From Heliocidaris tuberculata (lineage: Eukaryota > Echinodermata > Echinoidea > Camarodonta > Echinometridae), in assembly GCA_025618425.1 (NCBI GenBank), contig CM046832.1, positions 58,408,587 through 58,472,586 on the forward strand: a stretch of DNA of 64,000 nt. The letters are read 5' to 3'. Made by a program: the position numbers and the translations under genes. The first letter of the stretch is position 1; every line of letters starts with the position of its first letter. This document shows, piece after piece, positions 25,401-36,870 of the stretch. The notes below the pieces were generated by a model that made no database searches, was not told the DNA's origin, and was given only the letters and a program-made list of their open reading frames with translations.

Positions 25401-27790
25401 GGGAGATCCTGTTGATGTGTCCCATTTGCCTCTACTAAAGCAATTATATTGGCCCTGGATCTGTTTTTCCATTTGACCAACATGCCGGGAGGAGAGTGAC
25501 TGATTCTCTCATGGACACGGGCAGTGGCATATTGATAATTGTTGCTTGCAGCCTCACATAAAAATGGTTTGACAAAACGACATCACTGCCTATTGTTTTG
25601 TTTGATTAGTTACATGTCTACACGAAGGTGATGGATGATGACATGCTTGTTTTTGTGCTGTAATGAGCCAAACAATTAGAAAGTTTTTCAGTGATGAATG
25701 TACAATGTATGTGACATGCAAGCTTAATTAACTATTTTTTATGTTCCTTTTTCCTTTTAAGAGATTGATTCAGTCGAATCTCCCATAACAGAAAAGAAAA
25801 CACAACAAAAAAACATACTGCTTGAATTCTTTCATTCAATAATGCGAAAGATACATGTACCTTTATTGAAAAATGTATTTTTAGTTTTGTTTACCTGAGG
25901 TACATTGATATTCAAAGAAAGAAGGAATTACCTCGATAGACATTTTATGTATTTTCCATTATTCCCTAGCCCTTTCAAAAAGGATATCTTGAGTTTTGGT
26001 TACGGAATTGCATTTCAAAAGAAAGCGCCTTTTAACTGTAATTCTGAAGTGTGTATCATGCAGTAGATGGGTGGTTTGTACTAAGAAGATACTTGTAAGA
26101 AAACTAACAAAACCTGGCTGGAAATCGTATTCACCAAACAGCATAACTTGAATGGGAACACATTTTATACTTGTCGGTCAGGATGACTTGCTTGATTTCC
26201 TCATCTTTGATTGTTCACAAGAAAGCTCTTGTACATTTTCTACCAAAATAGTTTAAACAGCAAATACAATTTATTGTGGGTCTTGCACAATCAGTCTCAT
26301 TTGATTCTGTGAGAACTTATATTCCGTCATCACCAGAACTTGAGATTTTATTTCATAATTCTTGCAACGAGAATACATGATAGCCCGCCCGCAACGCTTA
26401 CAATGCAATACGTTCGTCGCGCTTGCAACCTGTTTCACACTTTTTACTACGCCACAAAAATCTTCTTATATTTTTGCAATCCTACGTTTTCCTACAGAGT
26501 TTTTCATTGGTTTAGTGCGTAGGAGGTTTTCTGACAGCTTTGAACCGTTTTTTTGTTCTACGATGGACACAATTTTGGACTGAAATTATCTTTAAACATT
26601 TTTAGAGCTACATTTTCGTGAAGGCTGAAACTGCTCTCATGCTCCCTGGTGCATGTATTTTTTTTTTACTGGATGCCTTTGAGCAAGGTGTTGTACACAT
26701 TAATTTGTCACACCCCACCACACACCTGGTAATGTTCTTTAGTTTAGGAAGTCAGTGTGATCATAAGCGCACATTCTCTTCATCGGGATCAATCTGAATG
26801 ATTGTATCTTGTTGACTTTAATTTGCCATTGTCATCGAGTATAAAGAGAATTTTATTTGGTTTGAAGGTCATTAAAAAAGGCAAATTAGAATTACAAAGC
26901 TCAGATCGCAAATTAAAAAAGCCTCTTCAGGGGGCGCTTTAGATTGCTACATGTTCATTTCTATATTACCAAATTCCCTGATGCTCGTAGTTTGTAGAAT
27001 ATTGTTTAACTCATTGATACTAAAGCTTGAAAGGTTAAGCAGCCAAATACTCCATTTTTAAAGAGATAATGGATCTATTGCCCAATCACACAGTGAACAT
27101 ATCTCTTGATGTGGGTAATATTTCAGTAACAGTGCTCGTCTAGTGAGATCTAAAGCCCTCTGCTCATTATACGATCTGACTGCACTCTGATTTTGGAAGA
27201 AATGATATGTAAAGTCGTCTTGATTGAGCTACCTTAAAAATATGAATAATAATTGAAATTGCTTGGTATGTTCAGGCTTTCAGTCAGAGAAAAGGCCATA
27301 TTAGGCTCCAATCAGGGACAATCTTGTGACTCGTTTGACGTCATTCTGATATGCAGCCGATGGAATCATTTCTCTGACTGGAATGTTCGTGTTTACACCG
27401 CAGTTGCAATTTCACTATTCATTTGATATCCTGAACCCTGAACAAGAAGGAGTTACATGTTTACATCTATCATGATATTTCATTTCTTCCAAAATTACCT
27501 CACAGTTGGATCATTTAATGTAATGTGTGGTACTTGGGCTGAAAATGTATACACTTTTTATATATATGTGTTTAATTTGTCACAAGGGCTCCACAGCCTT
27601 ACTAGCAGTATTGCTATCTAGTGGTGTCCTATTACCAAATATCTGTATTTCAAATGTATACGGAATTACATGTATGATCAATTTTTGGTAATAAAGTTCT
27701 TTTATTCATTCATACATTCATTCATTCATAAAATGAATTAGATTATTACATGAGTATCTTATGATATGAATCAGAGATTTAAAAATGATA
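22499..27790. other. Gene-free stretch
   Basis: No supported gene. It begins with a purine-rich block (about 22545-22660). The rest is AT-rich with occasional TACATGTA words. ATG at 24699 opens 15 codons up to GTAAGT at 24745, too little to call an exon. A run of TTCATTCATTCAT-like repeats lies at about 27705-27735. Confidence 0.45.
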
Positions 27791-27796
27791 ATGCAT

Positions 27797-29453
27797 CAGG
27801 GCATAAATTAATCGACGGCCATCAGCGGCCAGGCCGTCGATGCCCCTATTACTGGCCGAGATGCCCTCCCAAAAAATGATAAATTCACGGCCAAAAAGGC
27901 AGTGCCCCTTTTTTCAAACCGGCCGTCATGCCCTTTTCCATAATTTATAATATGCTCTGCAAGTACATGTAAGGTATAATACATCAGGTTTATTTCATCA
28001 TCAAAAGTAAATAAAATCTGCGCGCACACGCCATGCGTTCGCTGTCACTGATTTAAAACGCAGCTCGCGAAAACATCGCAACCTGATTTTGACTCGATGT
28101 ATTGACTGCACTAAGTTGAGCCGCACTAAGAGGTGAAGCCTAGCGGGCCGCTTCCTCTTGAAAACCCGTTCCGGACCTCGGATCGTGAGGATTGTGATGC
28201 TCTAAGCCCAGTTTTTCACCTACTTCCAGGCCATTCGACACCACATTATATTTATTTCATTTAAGCATTTCATGCTAGCATTGAATTTGTCCATAAATTT
28301 TACTACGTAAAAGTTGGTTAGACACTTCAAAAATTGGCTCGAATTCAACTTTTATTTTAGTCAACGCTAAAATCTCATGATACTACAACTCATCCTCCAG
28401 TAAAAGATAGTTATATTCTTCCATTTAATATGATTTTTTATTGGATTCCAGCTTCAAAAAGTCTGTTTTGGTGTCAAATTATTGAATTTCTCCAAATATC
28501 CTTCCTTCTCAAACTCTTATAGTCACGTAACTCATGTTTGCGAATGCGATCGCAGATTTTACGATCGCGATCGCGAGCATGAGTCATGTGACTATACATG
28601 TTTGAAAAATAAGAATAATCGGAGAAATTCAATAAATTGACACCAAAAACAGTTTTTGAAGCAGGAATCCAATAAAAAATCATATTAAATGGAAGAATAT
28701 AACTGTCTTTTACTGGAGGATGAGTTGTAGCATCATGAGATTTTAGCTTTGACTAAAATAAAAGTTAAATTCAAGCCAATTTTTGAAGTGTCTAACCAAC
28801 TTTTACGTAGTAAAATTCATGTGCAAATTAAATACAAGCTTAAAATTGCTGTGTGAATTCCTCTAAAAAAGAAAGGAATTCGTGGTGTCGGAAGGAATGT
28901 AAAAAGGAAGGGACACCCGCGGGATTTGTGTAAAATTAAAAAAAAAAATAAATAAATAAAAGCGATATAGAAATCGTGGTGTGGTGTCGAAGGGAAGAAA
29001 ATGAAATCAGGATTTGATCATTATGAGCTCGTGGATTTTAAAACATCACCATGACTTAGGCCTAAATATCATTTTTCTTGTTTACTTCACAAATAATAAA
29101 GAGATTCAAATCATCAACACAATAACCAAATGAACAGTAGGCCTAATTATAGGGGGCCTAATTACAGGGGGGGGATAAAAAAACAGTCAAAACCAAGACT
29201 TTCCATGGTCAAAAACAAGCAGAAAGGATACAGTTAAAAATGATTGGTATATGAAAAATATAACATATTTTGAGATATTTGACATTTGAAACACACTAAA
29301 AAATAAGCAGAAAACAAAGTTGGCCTTCGATACCCTTTTTGAAAAATTACTTTGGCCTTGGTGCCCTTTGTAGTGGCCTTAGTGCCCTTCAAAATTATGA
29401 GGCATTTAAGGCCAAACTGGCCTTGCCCTAAAAATGATGAAATTTAAGGCCTG
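27797..29453. mobile_element. 1.66-kb non-autonomous DNA transposon carrying a large palindrome
   Basis: The left end is CAGGGCATAAATTAATC; the right end read inward is CAGGCCTTAAATTTCATC. ATGCAT abuts both ends (27791-27796 and 29454-29459). Because ATGCAT is its own reverse complement, it may be a 6-base target duplication or part of the inverted repeats. Both subterminal regions hold several GGCC(N)4-6TGCCC-type motifs, four on the left (27828-27942) and three on the right (29322-29393), in the same orientation. The centre is a palindrome of about 530 bases. The CAGGG end recalls hAT elements, but 8-base duplications are not seen. No transposase frame. Confidence 0.65.
28292..28820. repeat. 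Palindrome of about 530 bp (long inverted repeat, minimal spacer)
   Basis: The two halves are near-perfect inverted copies meeting around 28556 at GCGATCGCAGATTTTACGAT. Matching landmarks are TTTTACTACGTAAAAGTTGG on the left and CCAACTTTTACGTAGTAAAA on the right, and CTCATCCTCCAGTAAAAGA against TCTTTTACTGGAGGATGAG. Weaker complementarity continues to about 28255 and 28860. RNA from here would be a long hairpin. Confidence 0.9.
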
Positions 29454-29459
29454 ATGCAT

Positions 29460-30298
29460 GTTAAATTTAATTAACAATAAATAGATACATGTAAGTGTAA
29501 AGTAATAAAGAAGTTTACATATATTTACTGTACTCTGTATGTGTAAGTGTGCATTTCGCATTTGTAATAAAGTGCAAGCATGGAAGCAGTCCTGTCTCCA
29601 ATCAAGTTTGTAGGATTGTGCCTAACAGCAAATGCTAGGAATACCCAAGTCAATAAGACTAAGAAATTTTATTACGTAGTAGCGACTAGTATTTGCTGTT
29701 AATCTGCCAGAATGAGACACAGGTATGATAAGCGCACACGATTGCCAGATCGCATTTGCAGGTTTCAGCATAAACGTTACTCTAATATTACTATTGTATG
29801 CTCTAATCTGATAGGCATGGTTCAGCATACTCTGACATGAGTCCCCTTTGCATTTTTAATGCATCCCGTTCCTACAGAATTGGGACATGCCATCTCCTGT
29901 GTATGAATAAAAAATGTAGACACCATTTCTTCTCATTTCTCTCTTTATTAATAAAGCAAAAGCAGATATGCTTTTTAAAAGGATCTATCTACAATGTACA
30001 TGTACCTTGAGTTAATTTATGTATACTTTTGTGAATATGTTGGAATTGCCTACTGATCTGATAAAGTGTCATCTTTTAATACTCTTTTATTACACTAGTC
30101 CTCTTTCAAATGATATCTTTTTCATAGCAATGGATTGTAGATCAGTCGATCTTTAAATGGATGAAAGTATTTTGCTGTGGCATTTGCCCATCTCTCCTCC
30201 CACATCCCATAATAATCCTCTCAAAATTTAAAAACAAAATATCTTGTTGGCTAGACTGAAGGTGGCATGGACACTCAATTATACCATCAGCTGGCAGC
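29460..30298. other. Gene-free stretch
   Basis: AT-rich, no supported gene, no clear repeat recognised. Confidence 0.5.
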
Positions 30299-30683
30299 TT
30301 GAAAGATAAAGTAGAGTTCTGGTCATGCAATTATATTGTGAAAGAAACTTTCTCAGAGCAATTGGGAAAGGTTGACCATGTCTACAAAAGAATTGTTTTA
30401 TACTGTGTTGTTTTGGAATCATCAATGTAGGTAAGAAATTGACTAAATTTCGCTGAAAAGCACATGTACTGCACATAGAAGTGGATATATGGGACTACAC
30501 ACACAAGTGGCTAGAATGTTTGGCCTTAACGTTTCAGCCATTTCTAGTATTATTTCAAATATAAGAGCATTTGAAGAGCAATCCTTTTCTGGGGATGTTT
30601 CTACTATGATGTCTTTCTAAAAAACGAATGTGAAAGCTCACAAATTATTTTTCACCTTTCCCAGAACTCAAGATTCCCTTTAA
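30299..30683 (+). mobile_element. TTAA-flanked MITE family A, copy 3
   Basis: 385 bases. The left end is TTGAAAGATAAAGTAGAGTTC, with the usual TTAA mutated to TTGA; the right end is complementary to TTAAAGGGAATCTTGAGTTC. Same orientation as copy 2. Interior segments GTGAAAGAAACTTTCTCAGA and GCATTTGAAGAGCAATCC are shared. Confidence 0.82.
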
Positions 30684-31629
30684 TACCGAGATTTGTAAAC
30701 CACCCTGGCTGACATGCTTTACAAGACTAGCGAAATTGACACCTCTTGTCTATGAGCACCAGGCGTTTGCGACAACACGCTGATAACCAAAATAGTTTAG
30801 CCCTGACGAAGCTAGAAGTGCGCCTGAGACCTGCGGTTAGTGATGGTTGCTGGAGATATAGAGGCGATTGAATCACAGCTCCAACTTCGATTGGACTGCT
30901 AATGCCCTACATCTCTTATACCTACAGTTTCTCAGCTAAAAATAATTTTGTATGGTAATCTTCTAATTGTTAGAGGTTTTGTACTTTTCGTGGTATTCCA
31001 ACAAATAAGGCTTATTGGGATTCACTTGAAGGGTAACATACTTTGCTCTTTATATCTCTGACCTACTCGCACATGTAGGTTCCAGTAATAATCACATGTT
31101 ATTGCATGTGCGAGGGAACTGTATAAAGCTCTGAATATACAGTATTGTTCTCTCTCCACTACCCATATAATGTTGTATCAGTGATTTATGAAAATGTTTT
31201 ACAATCCATTAATACAGAAAACAGTTAAACAGAAGATTTGTTTTCAATTACTGTGCCTATTTTTATAGTATATTGAGGGCAAATAGCCCTCTGCAGTCCT
31301 TGTCTAGTTTTCCAATGAGGTAGGGATTAAAACGAGAGCTATACATATGTTTGTCCATAAAACATTTTAAGTAGACCAATAATCTGTTAGTGGGCCTCAC
31401 AACTCCCTTCTGTACTATACTTGGGAATACAATAAGTGTATCAAGCATAATGTGTTTGATGATCTCTAATCCTGTAATCAGTACTTCAAAAGGCAGAAAA
31501 GGCTCTTCGTTTTATCAGAGGGATTTGGTAATGGGAATAAGAAACTATGCATATAACATCTGGACATCAGCCATATCATGAATGTTATGCAGAAGGTTCA
31601 GGAGTAATTGGCACAAGTACTGGTTACAC
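30684..31629. other. Gene-free stretch
   Basis: No supported gene. The short segment 30710-30900 is GC-richer and not repetitive within the window; no function is recognised. Confidence 0.45.
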
Positions 31630-32056
31630 CAGTCAGACCCAACTCCGGAAAACCGAGCACAGGTTTATACTCCGAAAACGGCGTATGGAGCAAGATGAAT
31701 ATAGAGCCCTCATCGTTCAGTGCGAGACAGTGTGTACAAAAGACATGGGGAAAATCGTACAATGTCGACCTGCTGTTGATAATATATTTTTCAAAAATAA
31801 TGCTGCGGATATATTTATTTCAAACGTTGGTCATTTGAAGGTCATTTCATATGACGAATCATTCAAGGATTTTGAAGATAATTGGCATGCAGCATTATTT
31901 TTAAAAAATTATATATCGTTGGCTGGTTGACTTTGAAAGATTTTTAACATGCCTTTTGTACACACTGCCTCGCACTGAACGATGAGGGCTCTTTGTTCAT
32001 ACACTGTTTTCGGAGTATATACCTGTGCTCGGTTTTCCTGAAGTTGGATCTGACTG
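31630..32056. mobile_element. 427-bp foldback element
   Basis: The left arm (31630-31750) and right arm (about 31946-32056) are inverted copies. Landmarks are AAAACCGAGCACAGGT against ACCTGTGCTCGGTTTT and AGAGCCCTCATCGTTCAGTG against CACTGAACGATGAGGGCTCT. The ends are CAGTCAGAYCCAAC. The AT-rich spacer of about 200 bases and left arm form a 127-codon frame (31547-31930) with no recognisable domain, judged non-coding. Confidence 0.75.
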
Positions 32057-32732
32057 TACACAATGTAGGAAAAAGACAAGGTCTAACCAAGGTACAAGGG
32101 AAACAAAGCCATGTGCTAAGACCAAAATCTCTCCCCCCCCAAAAAAAAAAAAAAAAAAGAGAGAAGAGATAAAAAAGAAAAAAAAAAGAATAAATAAAGA
32201 AAGAACAAAAAAAGAACAAACATAGATATTCAAGCATGGAACTAGAAAGTAAGGAGAAGTCTGATGGCATCATAAAAAACATGATATATTTGTTGAACTT
32301 TTATTTCAAATATGAACAGCCTCCCAAGAGCAGTCAATCTTATAGTACATGGATGCTATGATCTTCAAAACGGAAAAGTTAAACACTCTTTAAGTTTTTT
32401 TGTTTTTTTTGCCTTTAGCCTTTACCAGTAGTGTCATCATGGTTTCAGATAAGGAATGAAAAATACCTTTTTCCTGAAATCTCCCTAAACTGATGAAACA
32501 ACGCTTGACCAGTATCTATTTTTATACAATCTTCTCAAGCTGTGTTCATACATGTACACTCATTTTTTTTTTTTTAGTGCACAGTATGTGAATGTGATCG
32601 GTGCGATTTGAAAAGTCTTTTCTGCGGGGAGACATGGAATTGATGCAATACAAACTCGCACTGTACATGTATGTATCAGTCATTGGCTGACCCAATTACG
32701 TGAGTGATGGAGCCAAGTACATTCATAAAACA

Positions 32733-33982
32733 TTAAAGGGGACAATCACCCAAATATATTTTGCTCTGTATTTTCACGTAACTACTTTCTTGTCCAGGTT
32801 CCATACTGGTTTATTACATGTACATGCAAAAAATATCAGCTTCAAATATGACTTCTGAAAAGAGATATGGCAAGATAAAGGAAGGTAAAAACTACTCAAG
32901 TGAGTAGACTGGTCATTTACATGTATGCCATGCATATGCACTGCAAGGTAAATTCAAATTACATGTAACATCCATCTTGGCCCGATGTGATATCATTAAT
33001 GCCATGACAGTATGGTCTTATTCACCAAGGGTAGCCTCATCAGTATGTAGTAATAGTGCTTTTCCTTAGGGCCCTATAATTTTTACAACATTAGTTACGT
33101 TCACACGATGGGAGCTAAACTTTTAAGTTTCGCTTGTAGTTTCAAAACTTTAAGTTAATTTGTAGCAATCTTGTAATTTCAGCCCGTATGAACGGACTTG
33201 TGGTTTTGAAACTTTAAGTTTACTTGTAATTCTAGAATCACAAGCGAGCTCGTGGTTAAGGCCAAAACCACAAGCAGCGGGGGGGGGGGGGGGTGTCCTA
33301 CATCGCAGTTACGGCCCATGTGAACGGAATAAACTTTAAAGTTTTGTAAGCTTGTGGTTAAGGATGAACTCGCTGTTCATGTTAAATTTCCGGGTCATAC
33401 CCTTTCTTGTGAATTATGAACACAGGATCTGTGTGTGTACTGTACACACAATCGGTAGAATTTACTTCCGGGGTTGACCACAAAGATCGCTCGGCTTGAA
33501 GTTTCAGCTTGTTGTTTCAGGCTCGTGTGAACCCTCGTTGCGGTTAGGGAGTCGTGGTTTCATTAACTTAAAGTTAGGGTTTCTCTAAAGATGCTGCTTG
33601 TCTTTTTGTGAACTCAACATATGTTGTGTTAAATACATTTTCCCATGATATATCTTGAGCTAAGAAGGAGACAAGCTGCACCTTGAGAGATAATGGGGAA
33701 AATAGTAAATTTTGTGTACAAAACATATGGAGAGTTGTACTACTAAACCTGTCACTTTGAAGCAACATTGCCAATTTGAGGATCGCCATAGAAAGTAATT
33801 TTAGACTTTTCAAACTGTCATAACATTCTCATTTCATTAACCGATTTTGATGGAACTTTTTAAAAATTGCTTCTCTCTATCCTCTCTTTTCATTAAAATT
33901 GATTTTTTTTCCCAGGGTTTCATTCTCCTTTAAGTCTTCTAATGACGTACAAATATTTTTTTTGGTGATTGTACCCTTTTAA
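32733..33982 (+). mobile_element. TTAA-bounded composite element enclosing SINE tail, repeat C and MITE remnant
   Basis: The left end is TTAAAGGGGACAATCACCC (32733) and the right end read inward is TTAAAAGGGTACAATCACC (33982), good inverted repeats with TTAA at both ends. Inside lie a SINE-tail-like fragment (about 33010-33085), repeat C copy 2, and the right part of a MITE-like sequence ending CATTCTCCTTTAA near 33933. The order suggests later insertions into an older TTAA element. Confidence 0.6.
33098..33562 (+). repeat. Dispersed repeat C, copy 2
   Basis: Colinear with 13894-14349: starts GTTCACACGATGGGAGCTAA and shares GAATTATGAACACAGGATCT, the G run, and repeated TTTAAGTTTAC / CTTGTGGTTT segments. 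As in copy 1, a SINE-tail-like sequence containing GCCTCATCAGT lies just to the left. Non-coding. Confidence 0.7.
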
Positions 33983-34990
33983 AGACATCCATACATTTGC
34001 CAGAACAGTACATGTATTTGTTCTGCACTCACTCTATCATGAGTGGTGCATGTCTTCATATTATTAGAAAGAAACATGGAATGAATGCCATACGAACACA
34101 AAATTAGCGTCTCTCTGATTGGCTGACCTCAATACATACGAGATGAAGCAAGATGAATAGGCAAGATGTCTTGGGAATACTCTCAGCTCTGTCGCTGCAG
34201 CTGATGGTGATGTCTCAGTCAAAATGTACCCAAATCAAATGGGACGTGATTCAAGATTTATATTTTGAGGAATAGACAACATGTATGCTTTCATCTGTTC
34301 ATGAAGCTTTCAGCATTGTTCTGATTTCTCTTTTTTTAAAGTTAAGAAATATGATTTATGCACAGGAAAATCAAGTTGAAATGTTATATTTGTTATTAGA
34401 ATGAAGAATGCGAGCACTACATGTACCAGAACTGACATTTGATGGTATTTGGAAAGGGTAGCAGATTTGGTAAAAGTTGGTAAAAAGTACATCACAAAAT
34501 TATAACGTAGTTGTACTCAGATGATACATATTGTGCATAAAGTGTACCCTTAAATTTCTTGTGGAATTACATATATATGGAAATTGTCAGAGATAAGGAA
34601 ATATCTTGATAAGATAGTTGATTTTGTATATTGGTTGTGATAACATCTGACATTTATGTATTTTTGTGGAAAAGAAAAATGAAAGAATACAGTGTATGGT
34701 AGGCTGTATAAGGAGTGGTGATTTTAGTACAAATTTCTGCCCAAGTCAGGATTCTGTCTACTGTGTTCTAGGAAAATAAACAAACTAGCTTGAAACAACA
34801 TTTATGTAAGCCCATGTCCTTCGCTGCATATATAATGGACATATCCGTTCACAATTGATTAAATTGAAATAATGCATCTAGGATATTGCTGTCGCTTCCT
34901 CCACGATGTCTGCTTTAGATTGAAAGGGCGACGAACGACTAGCTGGTGATCTTGCCATCACTTCTAGTCATCAGACTATATCTGAGCACT

Positions 34991-35004
34991 GTTGCCTAGG
35001 AAAC
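34991..35004. promoter_or_regulatory. X-box-like (RFX) palindrome
   Basis: GTTGCCTAGGAAAC matches the RFX-factor X-box pattern (GTTGCC, two-base spacer, GGAAAC). X-boxes typically lie just upstream of ciliary genes. It sits in a GC-richer, non-repetitive block about 8 kb upstream of the first kinase coding exon. Chance occurrence is possible. Confidence 0.35.
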
Positions 35005-35343
35005 AGGCGATGCAGTGCTGCTAAGGATCAATGAATGTGGCGACCCATCTAAATTAGGAATATGGTAGCGTTAAAGGTGTCGTGATCTCCTCTTGTAGGG
35101 GGGAGCGTTGACATGGTCATTTATGTACAGGGCATGCCTGTATGGTATGTGGTTTTTACTGTGATATGGGTTTTTCTAGTAAAAGGAGTTGGCTAGTACA
35201 AAATGATAAATGTACATTTAAGGAAGACTTTCTCTTATATAAAGGCATTTGTCCCAGATTGTATTGCAGTCACACTTTAAATGTAAATGCTGCTCAAGAG
35301 AAACAAGAAAAGCAGTCTTTGTATAAGTTGGTCTTTGGATTCA

Positions 35344-35491
35344 GGTCCCTGTTTCATAGAACTTGTTATCAATAACAAGTTACAATAATTGTTATAAGCT
35401 ACTGAAATCCTTGCATCCGATCGGCTGATAGCAAATTTGTCATAGAAATGGGGCATTTGTTATTGATAACAAGTTTTATGAAACAGGACCC
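35344..35491. mobile_element. 148-bp foldback MITE
   Basis: The left end is GGTCCCTGTTTCATAGAACT and the right end read inward is GGGTCCTGTTTCATAAAACT. Both continue into TGTTATCAATAACAA, so the arms are about 36 bases. Non-coding. Confidence 0.8.
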
Positions 35492-36505
35492 TAGTTTCAA
35501 TAAAGAGGAGTCAGGGAAGTAGAAATGTTTTTATGCGGGTGATTTTCAATGCTTGGATACTGACTCCAGTTTGATCAATTTTCCTCAACAATCTACATGT
35601 AGGCTTTCCTAGAACTTATTTACATGTATTAAAGTGCATGTACATGTACGGGATAAAACTCTGTCAAAAGTTGATACCTCCTTTTCATTGAAAATGGCAG
35701 TGTGCATGATGCTGGGTAAAATATATGAATCATATTTTCCTAATGGTAGAAAGAAATCATCAGATAAGGATACAAACCCCTACCTGTTTGTTAATGGAAA
35801 GTGTGTTTGTGATACAGGGTACACTGTATCCAGATAAAAGCCTTTCAAGTGTTGATAAACATTGGGAAGATGCGCGGGATGACAGTGCCTAGACGAGATC
35901 TATATTTTTAGCCTTCTGTAGGGCTTGGATAAGTCGCTATTTATTATGTCTAGAAAAAATGAGGCGAAAATTGCAGTTTCTCTCTGCAAGTACAGACAAT
36001 TAAAGGACAAAATACAACCGTTGTGACAAGTTGAGTTGTATGAAAGCAGAAATATGAAGAGAAATAATATGAATATTTAAATCCCCCCCCTCCCCACATC
36101 ATATTTTTGTGCAGTTGAACAGAAATCCAGCATGCATCAAATACTTCATTTTGGTCACTTGTTCTCTGTGCTCTGTATGTTTGGGTTACAACACATTGTG
36201 CTACATGTTTAAATAAGCAAAGCAAATGTAGAAATGTTGCAGTTGGACAGGTGGACTTGGCAAAAGTACAATATTACGCTTTTTAATGCAGTATTGCTGA
36301 TGTGGACAGCGAACCCAGGAAAATAATCTGCTGATGCATCCCAGCAATATTGCTAAATATTCATGCATATGAACAGAGCTACTGGTATTGTAGTCTGCAG
36401 TCCTAAACTCTATTTTGACACTTCAACAAAATTTCATGAAGCCTTTAGCAGACCCTAACTTTACCAATCTCTGGTTGTTTCAAATAAGCTGCTACAAAGC
36501 ATATG

Positions 36506-36710
36506 CAGTGAAACCTGCAAATAAGACCGCTCACGGGAGACAAGAAAAGCGGTCTTTATGAGCAGGTGGTCTTAATGTACAGGTGGTCTTAATGTAAAGG
36601 TTCCTTTACTACAGATTTCAATGAGAAACATTTTTCAGGGGAACTAAAATTGTGGTCTTTATAGAGAGGTGGTCTTTTTATACAGGTGGTCGCTAAAGCA
36701 GGTTTGACTG
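36506..36710 (-). mobile_element. mariner/pogo-like MITE, copy 2
   Basis: 205 bases starting CAGTGAAACCTGCAAATAAG and ending GCAGGTTTGACTG next to TA. The interior has repeated AGGTGGTCTT units. Related to the copy at 7354-7526 in reverse orientation. Confidence 0.7.
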
Positions 36711-36712
36711 TA

Positions 36713-36870
36713 ATACAGGGCCTATGGGGTGCAGTAAACAGTGCAGTCTACCAGTCAGACCAAGGAGATGCTTCCTCTTTGGTCAGACTCTGTTACGCAT
36801 TGCGACTGACGAGGGTTTGTGCCCGCAAACTATATTGGTGTTGCCTTGCAATGAGAATGCAACTGGTATG
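36713..36870 (+). repeat. Dispersed repeat, second copy of 19598-19700
   Basis: ATACAGGGCCTATGGGGTGC and the following segment containing ACAGTGCAGTCTACCAGTCA, then GTTTGTGCCCGCAAACTA, parallel the arrangement at 19598-19700. Identity is moderate with gaps. Function unknown. Confidence 0.4.

Larger units (their letters stand above)
33983..36505. other. Gene-free stretch with an X-box-like site and a small MITE
   Basis: No supported coding region. The block 34880-35130 is GC-richer and contains GTTGCCTAGGAAAC, listed separately. The rest is AT-rich. Short frames near 35142 and 35634 are not convincing. Confidence 0.45.

Noticed and set aside
28474..28683. 69-codon minus-strand frame
   Set aside because: Spans the centre of the palindrome; the symmetry, not selection, keeps it open.
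31547..31930. 127-codon forward frame
   Set aside because: Lies across one arm and the spacer of a foldback element; no recognisable domain and no splice context.
33563..33933. Complete TTAA MITE right of repeat C copy 2
   Set aside because: The AGGGTTTC near both ends is in direct, not inverted, orientation, so only a right-end remnant is supported.
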